Program-made: the position numbers and the translations under genes | Part shown: piece after piece, positions 55,108 to 64,000 of the stretch | Position numbering within the stretch: the first letter of the stretch is position 1 | How the letters are laid out: every line of letters begins with the position of its first letter | From: Falciphora oryzae | Lineage: Eukaryota > Ascomycota > Sordariomycetes > Magnaporthales > Magnaporthaceae | Reading direction: 5' to 3' | Length of the DNA stretch: 64,000 bases | Assembly (NCBI GenBank): GCA_000733355.1 | Contig: JNVV01000055.1 | Span: 186,026-250,025 of the forward strand | The notes under the pieces: generated by a model | What the model saw: only the letters and a program-made list of their open reading frames with translations | Database searches by the model: none | Told to the model about the DNA's origin: nothing

Positions 55108-55718
55108 GGATCAAGGAATCGCCGTTCTAAGGTGGTCGGAATCGCGCTGGTTGCAGCGCTGCCGGAACCAAGCTGGTCCCGGACGGTGAGTGGTTGGAGG
55201 AATCCAGCGTTGTAGATTGGGCCGTCACGAGACTCGACTCGTAGCAATATGGCTGTAAGGAAAGTAGAACAGCGTTCGGGAGGGCGGTGGTGAGCAGCTC
55301 GAGTTGGTCGAGGCTGGCGTCGACTTCGTCTTGGGTATTAATGGCATTCGTAGGCATTGTCCAAGAGGCGCATATCCCGCGGCGACTAAGCCGGCGACGT
55401 AGGGTTGCGATGCTGCATGTGGGCCGAAGTCCCGGAATCCGCGCCGCTTAGTGCTTTACTGTTTCCAGCCTGCGCGCCAAATGGGCGGTGAGAGGGGGCA
55501 AGCATTCCTGTTCAAGCCGTCGATTAAAATCCCTCATAGAGCAGGCTCGGAGGCTCGTACTTTAGCGCAACTTGCAAATCTCGCAAGAGCAGCAGGGTGG
55601 AGAAGACGCGTCATCCGTTTTCAGCCCTTGAGATCCTCAGCGCATCGCATGCGAAAGCCAGCAACCAGCCGGTCGTATTTTCGAGGACAGAGGCGATAAC
55701 GCTGCCAAAGGGCAGTAC

Positions 55719-55775
55719 CGGTCGTGGAAGTCCCGGTCGTGGAAGTCCCGGTCGTGGAAGTCCCGGTCGTGGAAA
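55719..55775. repeat. 15-bp tandem repeat
   Basis: GGTCGTGGAAGTCCC is repeated almost four times. In one frame on the plus strand it gives GRGSP repeats, on the minus strand FHDRD/TGTST repeats, but the surrounding frames have no domains. Confidence 0.85.
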
Positions 55776-56149
55776 AGGTACAAAAAATGCCGCAGGGATG
55801 CCTTGCAGGCCCCCGAGGGAGCAGGAAATGCAGCACACGACAACCGCTACTGTTGCTACTCGCACTCGCAATCACGACATTCGCAATCTCGACCTGGGCC
55901 TTCAAAAATCGCCCTCCAGGCCTGCACGTATAGCCCTGCTTCTTCCAACATGGCGGCTCGCGACCTTCGACCTCAGACCACACGCCGCCGCGAGGGCGAC
56001 CGATTCGTCAAGACCATGAGACCCATGGCGCGGGGAAAACAAATTCGGCATCAACACCACCAGGCTCTAGATCCCAGAACGGATCCGGAACGAGTCCGAC
56101 GCGCTGCAGTACGTCTGACAACACACCACGATTCGTGTCCCGAAGCCCC

Positions 56150-56669
56150 TCTAGTGGCGTCAGACCGATGACAGCTACTATGCCCTTTTCTGCAAGTACG
56201 TCGACAGCGTCTGGCTCAGCGAGATGGGCAAGCTCCGCTACGCCCCCCAGCAGACCGGCCATCAAGTGCGAAACTGCGCGGCTTGCAGGGACGAGGCGAC
56301 CCGCAAGTGGCAGGAGTACTATCACGACGCGGTTTGACCACAGCCTTCGGCGCTGAACTCCTCCACGACTGGATTCAACGGCATCGTCATCCCGCCCGCC
56401 CCTGGGTCACCGAGCACGACAGGCGGCAGGACTGGCCGGTAAAGACCGCCGACGAGCCGATCTTCTTCCTCTGCCATGGCGACATGGCGCACCGCAACGT
56501 CATCCGCGACTCCCTCGCGCGGGAAGTGGCGGCCGTGTGCGACTGGGAGAACGCGGGCTTCTACTTCAAAGAGTTCTGCGACTTGGGCTATGTGGATGAG
56601 GACGAGAAGAGAGAGTTATACACGAACGAGGCTCAGCTAGATAGTCTGATCAAGTCACTAATGCCGTAA
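56150..56669 (+). pseudogene. Phosphotransferase (APH-like) C-terminal relic
   Basis: The plus strand encodes DSYYALFCKYVDSVWLSEMG, KWQEYYHDAV*, and in another frame LLHDWIQRHRHPARPWVTEH, then EPIFFLCHGDMAHRNVIRD and VAAVCDWENAGFYFKEFCDL, ending SLIKSLMP. CHGDMAHRN is the Brenner-type catalytic loop and CDWENAG the metal-binding Asp of fungal APH-family kinases. A TGA plus frame change near 56336 and the missing N-lobe make it a relic. It is not the same family member as the pseudogene at 26838-28553 (DLHIGN variant). Confidence 0.72.
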
Positions 56670-57975
56670 AAACTCACCGGGCCGCCCCGGCACGCTGCAT
56701 AGGCGGCCATATCCGTTATCAAGTTCTTCCTGCCTTGGTTGGAGGGGCGGCTGCCGTGGCGACTCGGTCCCAAAACGCACGCCAGTGTGAAAAAACCGAG
56801 TTAACGCCGCGGAATGTCGGTCGCAGCGTGTGTTGATGTTCGTCTTGGAAAGCGGTTTTGTGAGGACAATCTCCGCCAATACTTCGATTTAAAGCAGGAA
56901 GAACCTAGAGCTACATAATAGCCCAAAGGTCGGCACGGTTGACTACCTAGCTCCTAGAGTTCGGTGCCATCCCTACACGCGGGTCCCCCATCATATCATG
57001 GACGGGCGGGTAGTCTCGCCTCACCCGCGGCTTCCTCGTCGCGCTGCAACGGATAATCGACAGCAGCCGACGCCGGCACAACCGATGGCGCCGCGCCTAG
57101 TTGGGCCACCGTGTGCTGGTGGCTGCCGTAGGTCCGGTTCGGCCCCGACAGCACGGGCATCGATCAGTCAGTTGAGTCCCACATGTCCCGGGCCCGGCGC
57201 TAGTCCAGCCTTTGGGCCGCTGCCGGCAGACTTTACAGGTGGTGGCTCAGAATACAGCCACCTTTTTGGTCTCTGCGGTGCGGTAGCTTTCCACAGCTGG
57301 CGACCACATCACCCTAAAATGCAGCCCTGCTCCGGTTTGTATGCAATCGATCTGCTGCAAGTGAAGTTCTATTAGTGGAAGACTTCCACGCCCTCGTCTC
57401 CTCCCCAAGGATTTTTGTGTTGGAAATCGCGGCGCGGTGGGTTGCACAGCGTCCGGGCGTGGCGTGGCAAGCCGGAGCTGGATGGGTGGGGACAAGGCGG
57501 CTTTCATCGATTGGCCTTGGCCCCCTCTTGCTGGAGCGCCCTTCGTCGGAAAAGCCAATTGAAATCTCCGATACCTTCCTGGCGATCAACTCGGCTTAGC
57601 CGAGAAGCCCTACGATGGAGGGTGCAGCTCGCCCTTAGACGGCGGAGCGCAGATCTTTCCTCTCAGCCAACCACGTATTTTTATCAAGGATAAATTCAGG
57701 GATTCTTTTCCTATTTCAACCACCCTTTTCCCGTTTGGGCCTCCGCCGTCTAACGGCACTCAAGGGGATGCCTGGTGTCGGCGGCTATGGCGGTTTTGGC
57801 ATATACGCCCCGTTTTGCCTGCCATAGGCACCGGCGTCGCAAGCCAACGTCGTTGTCGTCCGCACTTGGATCCGCGTCCCTGTCATTCCTCCCTTCTTTT
57901 CTTTGTGAGGATAGGACGTCCCGAGTTACCCTCGAATTTTACCATTATTGCGGCATCCTTACTGCGCTCGGCAAC
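56670..57975. other. Intergenic; upstream region of the PNP-NACHT gene
   Basis: Open frames of 60-125 codons overlap on both strands with no recognisable domain. The coding frame of the next gene is open upstream to 57775, but its first ATG with coding similarity is at 57976. Confidence 0.45.
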
Positions 57976-60900
57976 ATGTCTGATCCTGGGAAGTACACCA
58001 TCGGTTGGATCTGCGCTGTGATGAAGGAATTCGTTGCCGCGCAAGCTTTCCTCGACGAAAAACACGACGGGCCAAAGAGCGTGTCCACACACGATGACAA
58101 CAACTACGCCCTGGGCCGAATCGGCGAGCATAATGTCGTCATCGCCGTGTTGCCCAACGGCGAGTACGGCACGGCCTCCGCATCCAACGTCGCAACCAGC
58201 CTACTGCACAGCTTCCCCAATGTCCGGATCGGCCTGATGGTCGGCATCGGCGGCGGCGCGCCGAGTCCAAAGCACGACATCCGGCTTGGTGACATCGTCG
58301 TGAGTGAGCCATACGATGGCCACTCGGGGGTACATCTGTACGACTTTGGCAAATCGATCCAGGACAAGGGCTTCAAACCCACCGGGTTTCTGAACCAGCC
58401 ACCGACAGTCGTCCGCACCGCCGTCAGCGGGCTCCAAGCCCAGTACGAACTCGACGGTCACGACTTGGAGTCAGCTGTCAACGACGCTCTCAAAAGAAAG
58501 CCAAGGCTGCGGAGGGCGTACACACGGCCGGACCCAGGCACTGATCGGTTGTACAAGGCAACTGCGGTGCATCGCTCCGACGACGATGGGTTCTGCACAG
58601 ACGCCTGCGGCAACGACTTGGTGTCGCGACCTGATCGGGGGGAAGGCGACGACAATCCAGCAATCCACTATGGGCTGATCGCTTCGGGGAACACGCTGAT
58701 GAAGGATGCCCAAGTCCGGGACACACTGGCGGCGGAAAGGGGCGTCTTGTGCTTTGAGATGGAAGCGGCCGGCCTCATGAATCGGTTTCCGTGCCTTGTC
58801 GTCCGTGGTATATGCGACTACTCGGACTCGCACAAAAACTATGAGTGGCAAGGGTACGCGGCGATGGTGGCAGCTGCCTACGCGAAAGACCTCCTGTTGC
58901 AGATTGCTCCAAACAAGGTGGAGGCAGAAAAGACGATAAACAGTCTTCTTGACAGTGAGTAGTACTGCGTTAGCTAGGGCGTAACTAGCAGTTATTAACG
59001 TCATGTAACCTTGTCAGACATCCACACAACCGTAACAGGCATGTCGAGAGACGTCGGTACGCTTGTCCGCGACAAACACGACCAACAGCGCCAGGTTGTT
59101 CTCGACTGGCTCACAACGGTCGACTATGCCGACCAGCACAGCGACTACATGCACGAGCGCCTGTTCGGGACCGGCCAGTGGTTTCTCGACTCCCCTCCCT
59201 TCCAAGAATGGCTGGCCACGGCCAAGCGGACGCTCTGCTGCCCCGGCATTCCTGGCGCCGGCAAGACTGTCATCAGCGCCACGGTTATCGACCACATACA
59301 GCAGAAGTTTGGTAATGACCCCACCGTTGGACTTGCCTATGTCTACTGCAACTTTCGGCGGCAAAGCGAGCAAACGACTAAAGATATCCTTGCAAGCCTA
59401 CTCAAGCAACTTGCCGCGAGGTCAACATTGCCACAGATTGTAAGAGACCTGTACGACAACCACACGAAACACCGCACACGGCCGTCATCTGAAGAGCTAG
59501 CCAAGATGCTCGAAGGCGTAGCTTCGGGGTGTTCTAGAGCCTTTATCATCATCGACGCTCTTGACGAATGCGAAGATAGCAGTCGTGGCAAGTTTCTAAA
59601 GGCAATGTTCGACCTTCAGGCGAGGAGCTGCGTCAGCATCATGGCAACGTCTCGGATCATCGACAGCATCACCAAACGGTTTGGTGGTTGTCTCTACCAG
59701 GAGATATATGCGCGCGACGGCGACGTTCAGGCATATATAAACAAGCAGATGGAGCATCTCGATGGCGATATTCTAGACGACCCCCTTCGCATGACGATCC
59801 AGACGAAGGTAGCCGAGGCGGCAGTGGGAATGTGAGTGCATGCTTTTCCTCATCCAGACAGGGCAATTGCTGACGGCACGCTTAGGTTCCTCCTTGTCAA
59901 GCTGCATATGGCCACTCTGCGGTCAAAGCCTAACAAAGGGCTTGTGAAAATGGCCTTGAACGGACTCGGCAAGGGAGAGGAGGGGCTGTACCAGACCTAC
60001 GAACAGGCAATGGAAAGAATCAAGACGCAGCCTACGGACGACCGCGATCTTGCTCTCAGTCTTCTGGCCTGGATTGTCCATTCGAAAAGGCCGCTGTCCA
60101 CGGAAGAACTCCAAGTGGCGCTCGCAGTCCAGCCTGACACTACGACTTTGGACAACGATTTTATCACAGCCCCTGAGCGCTTGCAGTCCGTCTGTGCAGG
60201 GCTAGTCACCATCGACAAGGAGGGAGGCACCATCCGGCTGGTTCACTATACGACACAGGAGTTTTTCGAGCGGATGAGAAGCTTTCCCAAGGCACACGAG
60301 GATATCACAACTACCTGCGTCCGATATCTGCTATTCGACACATTCGCGAATGGACGTTGCAGCACGGACGAGGAGTTCGAAGAGAGGCTGCGGCTACACA
60401 AGCTCTATGACTATGCGGCGCACAATTGGGGCAATCATGCTCAAGATTGCTCTGTCTTGTTCGATGAAGTCAGGGCTTTTCTCGAAAATGAAGCAGCGAT
60501 CGGATCGGCCAGTCAGGCAATGTTTGCTGATCGGCAATCTTGGAAAGGGTACAGCCAGCGCACGCCCGAAGACATAAAAGGAATGCATTTGGCAGCATAT
60601 TTTGGGCTAAAGGAGGGGTTGGAGCATTTACTACAGCGCGAATTAAACGGGGCTTTGAAGGATAGCTGGGACCAGACGCCGCTGTGGTGGGCGGCCGGAA
60701 ACGGGCACGCGGCCGTTGTCGAGCTGCTGCTCGCCACCGGCCGGGTCGAGGCCGACGCTAAAGATAGGTGGGGCCAAACGCCGCTGTCGCGGGCGGCCGA
60801 AAACGGGCACGCGGCCGTTGTCGAGCTGCTGCTCGCCACGGGCCGGGTCGAGGCCGACGTTAAAGATAGCGGGGGCCAAACGCCGCTGTCGCGGGCGGCC

Positions 60901-61668
60901 GAAAACGGGCACGCGGCCGTTGTCGAGCTGCTGCTCGCCACGGGCCGGGTCGAAGCCGACGCTAAGGATAGCAGGGGGGGCCGAACGCCGCTGTGGTGGG
61001 CGGCCGAAAACGGGCACGCGGCCGTTGTCGAGCTGCTGCTCGCCACAGGCCGGGTCGAGGCCGACGCCAAAAATAGGGGGGGCCAAACGCCGCTGTCGCG
61101 GGCGGCCGAAAACGGGCACGCGGCCGTTATCGAGCTGCTGCTCGCCACGGGCCGGGTCGAGGCCGACGCTAAAGATAGGGGGGGCCAAACGCCGCTGTCG
61201 CGGGCGGCCGAAAACGGGCGCGCGGCCGTTATCGAGCTGCTGCTCGCCACCGGCCGGGTCGAGGCCGACGTTAAAGATAGCTGGGGCCGAACGCCGCTGT
61301 CGCGGGCGGCCGAAAACGGGCACGCGGCCGTTGTTAAGCTGCTGCTCGCTACGGGCTGGGTCGAGGCCGACGCTAAAGATAGCTGGGGGGGCCAAACGCC
61401 GCTGTCGTGGGCGGCCGAAAACGGGCACGCGGCCGTTGTCGAGCTGCTGCTCGCCACGGGCCGGGTCGAGGCTGACGCTAAAGATAGCTGGGGCCGAACG
61501 CCGCTGTGGTGGGCGGCCGTAAAAGGGCGCGCGGCCGTTGTTAAGCTGCTGCTCGCCACCGGCCGGGTCGAGGCCGACGCTAAAGATAGCGGGGGCCGAA
61601 CGCCGCTGTGGTGGGCGGCCGAAAACGGGCACGCGGCCGTTGTCAAGCTGTTTAAGTTAGGAAGGTAG
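57976..61668 (+). CDS. PNP-NACHT-ankyrin NLR-like receptor (exons 57976-58954, 59018-59831, 59886-61668)
   Basis: Predicted 1191 residues, summed exons divisible by 3. Start [19 protein letters not shown] is the usual beginning of the fungal PNP_UDP effector domain (residues about 1-320; [54 protein letters not shown]). Introns: GTGAGT...GTCAG (63 nt) and GTGAGT...CTTAG (54 nt). NACHT: Walker [13 protein letters not shown] (about 403-410), Walker [12 protein letters not shown] (about 502), IMATSRII. A winged-helix-like region contains [14 protein letters not shown] and [10 protein letters not shown]. From about 854 ten ankyrin repeats of 34 residues ([18 protein letters not shown]) end VVKLFKLGR. 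Predicted cytosolic receptor in which ligand sensing by repeats triggers the nucleoside-phosphorylase-like domain. The domain is complete, so it may cleave or bind nucleosides. Confidence 0.9.
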
Positions 61669-62091
61669 TAGTCTTTGTTACTCTAGGTTAACATTGCTGC
61701 CACACCAAGGACGGTGTCGGTCCTACGCGCTTTTTAATGTTAGGTTTCTATTTCCTGTTGGTTCTTTGAGGTGTGATACAATGCAGCTATTGTTTTTTTT
61801 TTTTTTCTACCTTTGCTCTCACACGTGTCGTAGGGGTTGTGGCAAATTTATACATTTAGATTCAGCTTTGATGAACGTTCTAGAATCGGATGAGTTCGCC
61901 ACAATTTCATAGGCCCGCCTCGGTGGAAACTCGGTACCACAAGAGCTACCCAAAATCACTTCAACGTCCTCATTCTGCTCTCCTCGGCCCGCTCTGGCTT
62001 GCCGAGCCCGGGGTAACTGCGTGGGGATGATGGACCCACTCCCCGCGACGAAGGTTCCGGCGCGCTGGAGGCCACCACCGGCATCGTTGCC
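61669..62091. other. 3' region of the NLR gene and spacer
   Basis: Contains a T-run at 61792-61806 and the transcription end region of the PNP-NACHT gene. No coding frame supported. Confidence 0.5.
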
Positions 62092-63020
62092 AACTTGGGT
62101 GCAGTCGAATTCTCCGGCAGAGAGGCCCGGCTCGGAGACAGCGGCGGCTCGGAAGGTATGGGGCGGGCGGCAGCCGATGCCAGCACCGAAGAGCAGCCAA
62201 GCGAGAGCACGGCGCGCCGCAGGTGGTGGAAAGCGAAGACACCGATACCACGAAGAAACGGTCGAATATGAACTTGGTTATCTCTAGCGGCCACAATGCC
62301 CAAAGGGACAGGCGCATGCGAGCCGCCAACGATGTGCATGCGCCAATCAAGCCCCACGGCTCCTTGGCGCGAAAGTCTGGGTGGCCTGAGTGCGCTGTGG
62401 TAGTCTCTGGCTCTGGTCGGACAGGGCATACAGAGAGATGTCCTGGTCATCAAAAACTCCGTCGAACCCCGGTGAATGCTCCGGGGAGGGGTCGGGAACA
62501 GCAACGTGGGCACAGGTCGCAGCGCAGGCCAAGGGTCCTCCCGCCGTGCCTCCGCCAACCCCACAGAGCATGCGCATCGCCAAGGCCCAACCCACAGCCG
62601 CAGCTTGCAAGGGCCGTGCAGCAACAGTCAAGCTTGAGGACCATGGGATCGCCCAGCGGTTCCGGAAGATATCCGCCGCCAGAATGCGACGACAAGTGGA
62701 AACGTCGGTGTTTTGCAGGCCTCGATAAGGTCTGCATTGTAAAACAGATGGAGGATTGGCGAGTCGGGCGATCCCTGGGGAATTCCTGTCTGGACGGGGG
62801 CCGAGGGCGCCGTGTGCTATTGCGTCTTGGTGGCGGATCGACCGCTGAGGAAGGACTCGGCTCAGTGTAACTGGCTGACGCGGCGTTTTTGGAGGTTGTA
62901 TAATGACCGTTCTCGAAAGACATTGTCGCATGCTCCGGATACGTCGAGTAGCAGTAGGGATGCAACTCGCCGGAGAAGAACTCGTATAGTTCACCAGGGA
63001 CCCCAAGGCCAAGGCTGGGG
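62092..63020 (+). mobile_element. Second, internally deleted copy of the LINE segment
   Basis: Begins AACTTGGGTGCAGTCGA like 26428 and follows that copy with scattered substitutions. At 62335 it passes directly into sequence matching 28706 onward, lacking the 2.04-kb block. At about 62705 it jumps from the match to 29037 to the match to 31249, a deletion of roughly 2.2 kb. A further 27-bp stretch is missing near 62968. The minus-strand peptide LQCRPYRGLQNT and the junction GGAGAAGAA|CTCGTA (62980/62981) show it carries the same inverted RT piece and the same right inversion breakpoint as 31560/31561. Confidence 0.85.
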
Positions 63021-63253
63021 TGTGTAGTTCCGGTGGGTCCGACGCTGTCTGTTTAGAACCAAACCACAGTGGGTCCAACGGACCAGGGTGCACTCCCACC
63101 CACCCCCCTCGTTTTGCGGTGAAAATCGCGTTTTTTAAGGTGACGGCCTGGCCGGATCAACTAACGCGCGTTTAAAGCAAAGCTCGAGGATGCATCTCGA
63201 AATCGCGCCTACCGGTATCGGGATTAAATCCACGAGGTCAGCAAAGCGATATA

Positions 63254-63853
63254 ATGGCGCCACATCTATCGATCCAGCAAAAGAACAGCGTATGCATCCT
63301 GCTCGAGCTTTGCGTACCGGCTAAACGTATAGCGGCGGCGCTCGACCTTAATAAACGACGGGTTTATAATTATCAACGCAAGTATAAAATCACTGGCAAC
63401 CCTTTCCCACCTGGGAGATCTTCTGGGAATGCCGTCAAATTACCTCACGCGGTACTGCTCGTACGCCTTTCGCTTTCTCGCCCTCCGCCGCGACGTCGTT
63501 TTTTGGAAGTGTTTGCTAATCTTAACTGCCAGTCGCTGCTGGACCTGCTTAGGGATAAACCCTGTTTATTCCTCGACGAAATGCAGTAGTGGCTGGCCCT
63601 CGAGAAGCACGTATACGTCTCAATCCCGACGATCTCGGTGCGCCTAAAGGAACAAAGGTGGTCCAATAAAAAGCTGTATTACGTAGCTAATCAGCGAAAT
63701 AAAAAGTTACGCGTTGATTGGGAAAGGAAAATCAGCGCGTTTACTGCCGAAATGTTCGTTTTTTGCGATAAATTTGGGCTGGATCGACGAAATGCAACGA
63801 AACGTACTAGTCAGGCACCGCGGGGAGTTTTTCTTTACAAACGGCACTGTTAG
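63254..63853 (+). pseudogene. Tc1/mariner-type transposase remnant
   Basis: A single plus-strand frame opens MAPHLSIQQKNSVCILLELC, with a helix-turn-helix (KRIAAALDLNKRRVYNYQRK), SLLDLLRDKPCLFLDEMQ*WLALEKHVYVS, TISVRLKEQRWSNKKLYYVA, NQRNKKLRVDWERK and MFVFCDKFGLDRR, ending at 63853. This is the N-terminal half of a DDE_3/Tc1-like transposase (LDEM; WSKK; VFVDESG). A TAG at 63587-63589 interrupts it, and the usual D-E-S-G reads D-K-F-G. The rest of the catalytic domain is lost after a frame change near 63820. A GC-rich stretch at 63068-63110 may be the 5' terminal repeat, but its partner is not in the window. Confidence 0.75.
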
Positions 63854-64000
63854 AGGGCTGGATCCCATTGGCTCAGCCACGGGCTCGTGCCCGAGGCCTG
63901 CGCCTTTGGGTCCGCGCCATAACGCTCGGGCCCCCGAGCTGTATATAGCGGATTCCGCGCGTGGCCCTGCGGAGCAGGCCACCCTCCCCTTTACCCCTCG
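63854..64000. other. Window end, no feature resolved
   Basis: GC-rich sequence following the transposase remnant. It could hold decayed transposase C-terminal sequence, but no motif is readable. Confidence 0.4.

Noticed and set aside
60660..61660. Long open frames on both strands and all frames over the ankyrin arrays (14.1-15.0, 47.8-48.7 and 60.5-61.6 kb)
   Set aside because: They are shadows of highly repetitive GC-rich ankyrin coding sequence; only the TPLxxAAENGH frame has domains.

Overview
The window is nuclear DNA of a filamentous ascomycete (Pezizomycotina; Sordariomycetes is my guess, not proven). The evidence is short GT-AG introns of 54-153 nt, fungus-specific domains (HET, NACHT/ANK, PNP-NACHT, DUF7580, PDDEXK_12), chromovirus, copia and LINE retroelements, and many C-to-T type nonsense changes of the kind left by repeat-induced point mutation (RIP). 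No rRNA, tRNA, CRISPR or bacterial-style operon was seen. The window reads as a repeat-rich accessory region.

Layout. 1-5168: a copia retrotransposon on the minus strand, with gag-pol in one frame cut by nonsense codons and a 385-bp LTR at 4784-5168. 5169-6137: the 3' tail of a Ty3/gypsy chromovirus (integrase C-terminus, chromodomain, polypurine tract, 284-bp LTR), heavily RIP-mutated. 6640-6754: a 115-bp LTR-like insertion with a 5-bp target duplication. 6838-7065: a minisatellite with a base-composition gradient. 8303-9778: a broken orphan gene, divergent from a FHA-like/kinase gene (9993-12357). 12885-13584: a 700-bp palindromic element, followed by a clean solo chromovirus LTR (13609-13894). 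14055-16778: a HET-ankyrin gene. 17080-17418: a Helitron helicase remnant. 18045-19575: an HNH-domain gene. 21224-23114: a DUF7580 gene. 23464-26422: a C2H2/WD40-repeat gene that stops at a LINE junction. 26428-32240: a LINE split by a 2-kb block with a phosphotransferase pseudogene, and carrying an exact 465-bp inversion inside its reverse transcriptase.

32914-34471: a glutamine synthetase-like gene. 34914-35726: a kinase C-lobe fragment. 36880-38290: a GH5 relic and copia LTR pieces. 38540-39990: an unrecognised broken gene. 40200-40903: a GST-like relic. 41750-42664: a secreted, repeat-containing, probably Kex2-processed precursor. 43480-44030: a LINE RNase H remnant. 45068-48750: a NACHT-ankyrin gene with an assembly gap inside the ankyrin array. 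49260-49990: a PDDEXK_12 relic without its catalytic Glu. 50899-51410: two abutting LTR remnants. 51676-55107: an intact 11-exon Mg2+-type P-type ATPase. 56150-56669: a second phosphotransferase relic. 57976-61668: a complete PNP-NACHT-ankyrin gene. 62092-63020: a shortened second copy of the LINE segment. 63254-63853: a Tc1-type transposase remnant.

The coherent theme is a cluster of allorecognition or immune-receptor type genes (HET-ANK, C2H2-WD40, NACHT-ANK, PNP-NACHT-ANK, DUF7580, FHA-like kinase). Three carry ankyrin arrays and one a WD40 array whose units are almost identical within the gene, the pattern expected for recognition repeats that exchange units and diversify. They are embedded in mobile elements, and the remaining metabolic genes are mostly broken, apart from the ATPase and apparently the glutamine synthetase-like gene. 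Exon boundaries given below were inferred by eye from splice consensus and frame, without transcript data.
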